DNA of 64,000 nt from Methanocorpusculaceae archaeon UBA425 (GTDB lineage Archaea; Halobacteriota; Methanomicrobia; Methanomicrobiales; Methanocorpusculaceae): positions 74,885 through 138,884 of the forward strand of contig DAWV01000005.1 in assembly GCA_002506085.1 (NCBI GenBank), given 5' to 3'. Position 1 is the stretch's first letter. Each line of letters begins with the position of its first letter. The position numbers and the translations under genes were made by a program. This document shows, piece after piece, positions 59,955-64,000 of the stretch. Below the pieces are notes generated by a model, which did not search any database, was not told where the DNA came from, and saw only the letters and a program-made list of their open reading frames with translations.

Positions 59955-60164
59955 CCCCTGACCGCGCGGTGCGATAATGCCTCAAACCTCCGGGAATAAT
60001 ATCATAAATACGTATTAATACGGGTTAATTTCTAAATTTGAACGAAATTAGAGTCCAAAAAAAGGTACCATTTTTAGAGATATTCATACCGAAGCATTGT
60101 GGTTAAATCTATCCAAATACACATCTTTACAATTACAGACAACCAAATAAATACCAGATTTTTC

Positions 60165-60893
60165 ATGCTTGAGATTGACAACCTGCATGTGGAAGTTGGT
60201 GAACTCGAAATTCTGCATGGTATTTCCCTGATCATACCGGATGGGCAGACTCACGTTCTCCTGGGTCCGAATGGCTCTGGAAAAACCACACTTCTGCGTA
60301 CAATTATGGGCTTTGGCTCCTCCAAAGTAACCGCCGGCAAAATAATATTTAACGGCGTTGATGTAACCAAGAAACCGATTGACGAACGTGCCAGACTTGG
60401 AATGGGTATCATGTTTCAGCGCCCGCCCACAGTCTCAGGTCTGAAACTCGGCAAATTCATCTATGCCGCGAAGAATATCGACGAAGAACGTATCCCGGAA
60501 CTCGCAGAAAAAATGCACATGACCGAATTCCTCAACAGGGATGTCAATGCAGGATTCTCCGGCGGAGAAATCAAACGAAGTGAAATACTGCAGCTTCTCG
60601 TACAGAATCCCTCGTTTGTCATGCTGGATGAACCGGAGAGCGGAGTCGATGTGGAAAATATGGCACTTCTCGGAAAAGCCGCCGCATCACTTCTGGAAAA
60701 AGATGTTCACATGAAAATCCGAAGCAAATCCGGACTGATTATTACCCACACCGGATACATTCTTGATTACCTTGAGGCAGATGTCGGCTATGTTTTGATT
60801 GACGGATATCTCCGGTGCACCGGAAATCCGCGTGAAATTCTCAAAAGTGTGAAAGAATCAGGATACAAGGAGTGTATGGCATGCCGGAAATGA
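60165..60893 (+). CDS. sufC: SufC ATPase
   Basis: 242 residues from ATG 60165. The ABC ATPase motifs are Walker A GPNGSGKTT, signature FSGGEIKRSE (SufC-type) and Walker B FVMLDEPESGVD, with a conserved His in IITHTGYI. SufC powers Fe-S cluster assembly with SufB. The frame from 60099 adds 22 residues before the ABC start and is not needed. Confidence 0.9.
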   Translation: MLEIDNLHVEVGELEILHGISLIIPDGQTHVLLGPNGSGKTTLLRTIMGFGSSKVTAGKIIFNGVDVTKKPIDERARLGMGIMFQRPPTVSGLKLGKFIYAAKNIDEERIPELAEKMHMTEFLNRDVNAGFSGGEIKRSEILQLLVQNPSFVMLDEPESGVDVENMALLGKAAASLLEKDVHMKIRSKSGLIITHTGYILDYLEADVGYVLIDGYLRCTGNPREILKSVKESGYKECMACRK

Positions 60894-61990
60894 AAGGATT
60901 CTCTGAAATAAGTAAAGAAGACAAAGAACGCCTTAGCTTAACCGGGATTAATACCGAATCAATGGAGGGGCGTGCAGGCAGTTTCCTTCTGGTAAACGAC
61001 CACATCCTTCACGCCGGCTCAAATACTGATAACGTCGAAATTCTGATGATTGAAACGGCGCTCCAGAAATATGACTGGCTCAAAAACTACATGTGGAACA
61101 ATGTTCCGGCAGACAAAGACCAGTATACAAAATATGTAGCCGAACACCCGCAAAGAGGATACGTCATCATCGCCCACAAAGGAGCAAAGACCACGTTCCC
61201 CCTCCAGAGCTGTATGTTTTTGCAGGGCGACAGCATCCAGACGGTACATAATATCGTCATCGCCGAGGAAGGATCCGAGGTTCACCTCATTGCAGGGTGT
61301 GCAAGTTCTCTGAAAACCAAAGAGGGCGCTCATTATGGTATCAACGAAATCTACGTTGGCAAAAACGCCAAAGTCACCTCAACAATGATTCATACATGGG
61401 GGGAGGGAATTGAAGTCTTTCCGCGTACGACAACAACTGTAGAAGAAGGCGGAACATTCCTCTCGAACTATGTCTGTATGCGCCCGACCAAAATGGTTCA
61501 GATGTACCCGACCGCCTACCTCAAAGGCGAGGGTGCCGTTGCCCGTTTCTCAAGCGTGATTGTGGCAAATACCGGATCATATATTGATGCGGGGTCCAGA
61601 GCAGTTCTTCAGGCTCCAAACACCAGCGCCGAACTTACTACCCGCGCAATAACAAATGGCGGGACGATTATATCCCGCGGGGCAATTATTGCCGAAGTTC
61701 CAAAGACAAAAGGTCACATAGAATGCCGCGGTCTTATCCTGAAAGACGGCATCATGCATGCAATTCCGGAAATTGACGGACGTGTGGTCGACGTAGAACT
61801 GTCCCACGAAGCCGCTGTCGGAAAAATCGCCAGAGATGAAATCGAGTATCTCATGGCGCGCGGTCTCTCGGAAGATGAAGCTACGGCAACCATCATCCGG
61901 GGATTTCTGGATATCAAAATTGAAGGTCTGCCGGATTCTCTCCAGAAGCAGATCGAGAATGCAATTGATTCCGCAGACCACGGGTTCTGA
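60881..61990 (+). CDS. sufB: SufB/SufD-family Fe-S scaffold protein
   Basis: 369 residues. ATG 60881 overlaps sufC by 13 bases, and AAGGAG lies 8 bases upstream. The beta-helix core (NIVIAEEGSEVHLIAGCAS, NGGTIISRGAIIAEVPKTKG, HIECRGLILKDG) and the C-terminal YLMARGLSEDEATATIIRGF match the SufBD family. It is the short archaeal form that, with SufC, is the minimal SUF system. Confidence 0.9.
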   Translation: MPEMKGFSEISKEDKERLSLTGINTESMEGRAGSFLLVNDHILHAGSNTDNVEILMIETALQKYDWLKNYMWNNVPADKDQYTKYVAEHPQRGYVIIAHKGAKTTFPLQSCMFLQGDSIQTVHNIVIAEEGSEVHLIAGCASSLKTKEGAHYGINEIYVGKNAKVTSTMIHTWGEGIEVFPRTTTTVEEGGTFLSNYVCMRPTKMVQMYPTAYLKGEGAVARFSSVIVANTGSYIDAGSRAVLQAPNTSAELTTRAITNGGTIISRGAIIAEVPKTKGHIECRGLILKDGIMHAIPEIDGRVVDVELSHEAAVGKIARDEIEYLMARGLSEDEATATIIRGFLDIKIEGLPDSLQKQIENAIDSADHGF

Positions 61991-62515
61991 ATGAAAATAT
62001 ATGATGTGAGTATCGGGCTTCACCCGGAAATGACAATATATCCAGGTGACCCAGAGTTTTTGAAAACCCCAATGAAGGCAGGTGAGTCATATATCTCGGC
62101 TCTCTCCCTTGGAACGCACACCGGTACCCACATCGATGCTCCCGCGCATTATTTCCCGGACGGAAAAACAGTTGACCTCATCGACTTTGACAATCTGATT
62201 ATCCCGGTTGAGGTGGTAACCTGCCCACGTCTGCCTTCAAAAAAATATCAGGCAGTTCTTTTCAAGAATGCAGTTCCATTATCAATGGAAATTGCCGAAA
62301 AACTTCTGTGTAACGGCGTCAGAACACTCGGTTGTGACGCACTGTCTATTGGTGATGACGAGGTTCATCGTCTTCTGCTGAAAGAAGAAGTTGTCATTAT
62401 CGAGATGCTGGACCTGTCCGGGATTTCTGACGGAGTGTATCAGATGATTGCCCTGCCGCTGAAAATCGAAGGTGCTGATGCTTCACCCGCACGGGTTGTT
62501 TTACTGGAAGAATAA
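61991..62515 (+). CDS. cyclase-family metal-dependent hydrolase (kynurenine formamidase-like)
   Basis: 174 residues. The zinc motif HTGTHIDAPAHYFPDGKTVD and the lower-conserved EVVIIEMLDLSG match the cyclase superfamily (PF04199-type). Family members hydrolyse formylkynurenine or act on lactones and isatin. The substrate here is unknown, and a tryptophan-degradation context is absent. It starts one base after the sufB stop. Confidence 0.75.
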   Translation: MKIYDVSIGLHPEMTIYPGDPEFLKTPMKAGESYISALSLGTHTGTHIDAPAHYFPDGKTVDLIDFDNLIIPVEVVTCPRLPSKKYQAVLFKNAVPLSMEIAEKLLCNGVRTLGCDALSIGDDEVHRLLLKEEVVIIEMLDLSGISDGVYQMIALPLKIEGADASPARVVLLEE

Positions 62516-62517
62516 TT

Positions 62518-63108
62518 ATGATTTTACACGATGCTGTTCAAAAACTTCGCGCATTAACCTCTGGTATGGGTACTGAAGATGGAGACCTTACCTATGCATA
62601 CCGGCCTGAAAAACACATCTGCCAGTTTTGTCACGGTAGTTGTCTTGAAGTGCAATTTGGCGGAAGGGTTGCCGAAATATCATCTACGAGTCCGTTCTCC
62701 GCAAAAATGCGGCTTGAAAACCTGTATGATGCCCCGCTGAAATCACCAAAAACCAAAGCGGCAGCTGCCGGAGCTTTAACGGCTGTCACCGGATTTCTGA
62801 TGCTGACGAGAAAACTCTGTCCCTGCCCGACGGTGAACTTTGAAGACTGCCGTGAAGAACTGGTTCAGTATCTAGAGGGGAAAACAGTCTATCTAATAGG
62901 CGGCGATATCCCGAAAGTAAAACAGGCATTATTCCAGGAGGAGGCGGACATTGTGGTCGTCACTGGGGATGCACTGCTTGATGATAATCAGCTTGCTGAA
63001 ATCGATGAGGCAGTATCACTCAATAAAGAAATACTCTATATCGGTCCGTCGTGGGCAGGAATATCCGCGCTACTTGGAAAAAAATTCTGGTGTCCCTATG
63101 GCACCTAA
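62518..63108 (+). CDS. Cys-rich Rossmann-like unknown protein
   Basis: 196 residues. An N-terminal Cys-rich part (HICQFCHGSC, LCPCPTVNFEDC) may hold a metal or Fe-S cluster. The C-terminal half has Rossmann-like strands (KTVYLIGGDIP, DIVVVTGDALLD, KEILYIGPSWAG). It resembles DUF364-type heavy-metal-chelation proteins only loosely. It starts 2 bases after the cyclase-family gene. Proximity to sufCB hints at a link to metal or Fe-S metabolism, which is speculation. Confidence 0.5.
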   Translation: MILHDAVQKLRALTSGMGTEDGDLTYAYRPEKHICQFCHGSCLEVQFGGRVAEISSTSPFSAKMRLENLYDAPLKSPKTKAAAAGALTAVTGFLMLTRKLCPCPTVNFEDCREELVQYLEGKTVYLIGGDIPKVKQALFQEEADIVVVTGDALLDDNQLAEIDEAVSLNKEILYIGPSWAGISALLGKKFWCPYGT

Positions 63109-63144
63109 GAGTTTAACTCTTTTCAGCACATAATTACATTAATT

Positions 63145-64000
63145 ATGCTCTTCGGATCGTCCGGTATTAGACAATTGTTTAATCAGCAGCTTCTTTCTCT
63201 CGCCCCTATTGTAGGGGCCGCTGTTGCACAGAATGCGAAACACGTTGTCCTTGGAACAGATTCACGAACCAGCAGGGATATTCTTGCAAGCGCTGTTATT
63301 TCGGGACTTGTTGGAAACAATGCTGATGTTATCTACGGGGGAATCTGCCCCACGCCGACGGTTGCTTTTGGTGCAGGACAAGCTGATGCAGGCGTAATGA
63401 TAACCGCTTCGCATAATCCGGAACCATACAATGGCATCAAACTCTTCCGCCCTGATGGGTCGTCCTATACACTTGCCCAGCAAAAAGAGATTGAAGACAG
63501 AGTAGAAAAGCCTAATTGGAGCGCGTGGAATCATCAAGGTTCGTTAACGAATGCCGACCTGATAACCCCGCATAAAAAGGCAATTCTCTCTCAAGTCATA
63601 ATTCCGGAAAACCTGACGGTAGTTGTAGACTGTGCAAACGGGGCGGGTGGGCAGATTACGCCAAAGCTTTTTGAAGAGTCAGGAGCAACCGTTGTACCGG
63701 TAAACTGTGACCCGTCTGGAAAATTTGCCCGACCATCCGAACCGCTCGAAAAAAATCTTCTGCACATTCCAAAACTGATGAAAAAAATCAATGCCTCGTG
63801 CGCCGTCGTAAACGACGGTGATGCCGATCGGATGATGGCTTTTGATAACCTGGGACGATACGTTGACGGAGACCATCTGCTCATGCTTTTTGCCAGGTAT
63901 CTGGATGCAAAACAGGTCGTCACGACAGTGGATGCGTCTATGGCAATCGAAGAAATCGCCGAAGTTCATAGGACTCCTGTCGGAGACAGTTTTGTCTCTG
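63145..64000 (+). CDS. phosphohexomutase (GlmM/phosphomannomutase family), 3' end beyond window
   Basis: 285 codons from ATG 63145 run off the right edge. The phosphoserine loop TASHNPEPYNGIKLF, the metal loop NDGDADRMMAF and the start LFGSSGIRQLF define alpha-D-phosphohexomutases, which make glucosamine-1-phosphate, mannose-1-phosphate or glucose-1-phosphate. The specificity determinants lie mostly in the missing C-terminal domain. Confidence 0.9.
   Translation, partial: MLFGSSGIRQLFNQQLLSLAPIVGAAVAQNAKHVVLGTDSRTSRDILASAVISGLVGNNADVIYGGICPTPTVAFGAGQADAGVMITASHNPEPYNGIKLFRPDGSSYTLAQQKEIEDRVEKPNWSAWNHQGSLTNADLITPHKKAILSQVIIPENLTVVVDCANGAGGQITPKLFEESGATVVPVNCDPSGKFARPSEPLEKNLLHIPKLMKKINASCAVVNDGDADRMMAFDNLGRYVDGDHLLMLFARYLDAKQVVTTVDASMAIEEIAEVHRTPVGDSFVS

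Noticed and set aside
1..64000. CRISPR arrays and rRNA genes
   Set aside because: No regularly spaced repeats and no rRNA-like conserved sequence found on reading.

Overview
The window reads as about 64 kb of a methanogenic euryarchaeon of the order Methanomicrobiales, most likely Methanocorpusculum or a close relative. I infer this from gene content, not from any database search. The pointers are an FtsZ2-type cell-division protein preceded by a CdrS-like ribbon-helix-helix gene, Alba, a free-standing NifB, archaeal CobY and CbiZ, an alternative mevalonate pathway (isopentenyl phosphate kinase plus type II IPP isomerase) with RNase J in the same operon, archaeal-type GluRS and MetRS, TATA boxes 22-30 bases upstream of start codons, and a tRNA gene without encoded CCA. 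Base composition is mid-GC except for a clearly AT-rich island at about 23.4-25.8 kb.

Layout. 0-9 kb: a TrkA-N/DHH protein (cut by the left edge), tRNA-Lys(CTT), the OapA/OapB/OapC trio, two four-CBS proteins, a possible nuclease-fold gene overlapping gltX, and the cobalamin pair cobD-cobY. 9-13 kb: cdrS-ftsZ2, a coiled-coil protein and a DUF373 membrane protein. 13-21 kb, minus strand: a secreted protein, adenine deaminase, small proteins, a winged-helix regulator, a RecJ-like S1-OB-DHH nuclease with a PhoU/TrkA-C protein, a Fic-like protein that lacks its catalytic loop, and an orphan. 21-27 kb: metG, then a three-gene AT-rich operon of unrecognised type (two tandem paralogues and a HEPN/Abi_C-like protein with a winged helix), then a voltage-gated K+ channel. 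27-36 kb: an MFS exporter, an ArsB/NhaD-type transporter, alba, asd, serS, an acylphosphatase/pyruvate-kinase-C-domain/membrane-protein operon, and gdhA. 36-42 kb: cbiZ with a Cys-rich tail, and two tandem copies of a two-gene module (extracellular Cache-like protein plus small single-pass membrane protein). 42-50 kb, minus strand: archaeal ornithine cyclodeaminase, then the isoprenoid operon MEMO-mvk-ipk-fni-rnj-idsA, then nifB. 50-64 kb: a 1074-residue TPR protein followed by bacterial-type RlmH, purC, a double-chagasin lipoprotein, a small ORF-mrfB-mrfA-membrane protein operon on the minus strand, sufC-sufB, a cyclase-family protein, a Cys-rich unknown and a phosphohexomutase cut by the right edge.

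How the genes work together. Most of the window is housekeeping: tRNA charging (gltX, metG, serS), lipid precursor synthesis, cobalamin synthesis and salvage, nitrogen and amino-acid metabolism (gdhA, asd, ornithine cyclodeaminase, nifB), Fe-S assembly, cell division and DNA repair. The best candidates for undescribed biology are the AT-rich three-gene operon, the duplicated Cache module, the Fic-fold protein without a catalytic loop, and a two-copy hairpin whose copies differ only by compensatory changes at the 3' ends of idsA and nifB.
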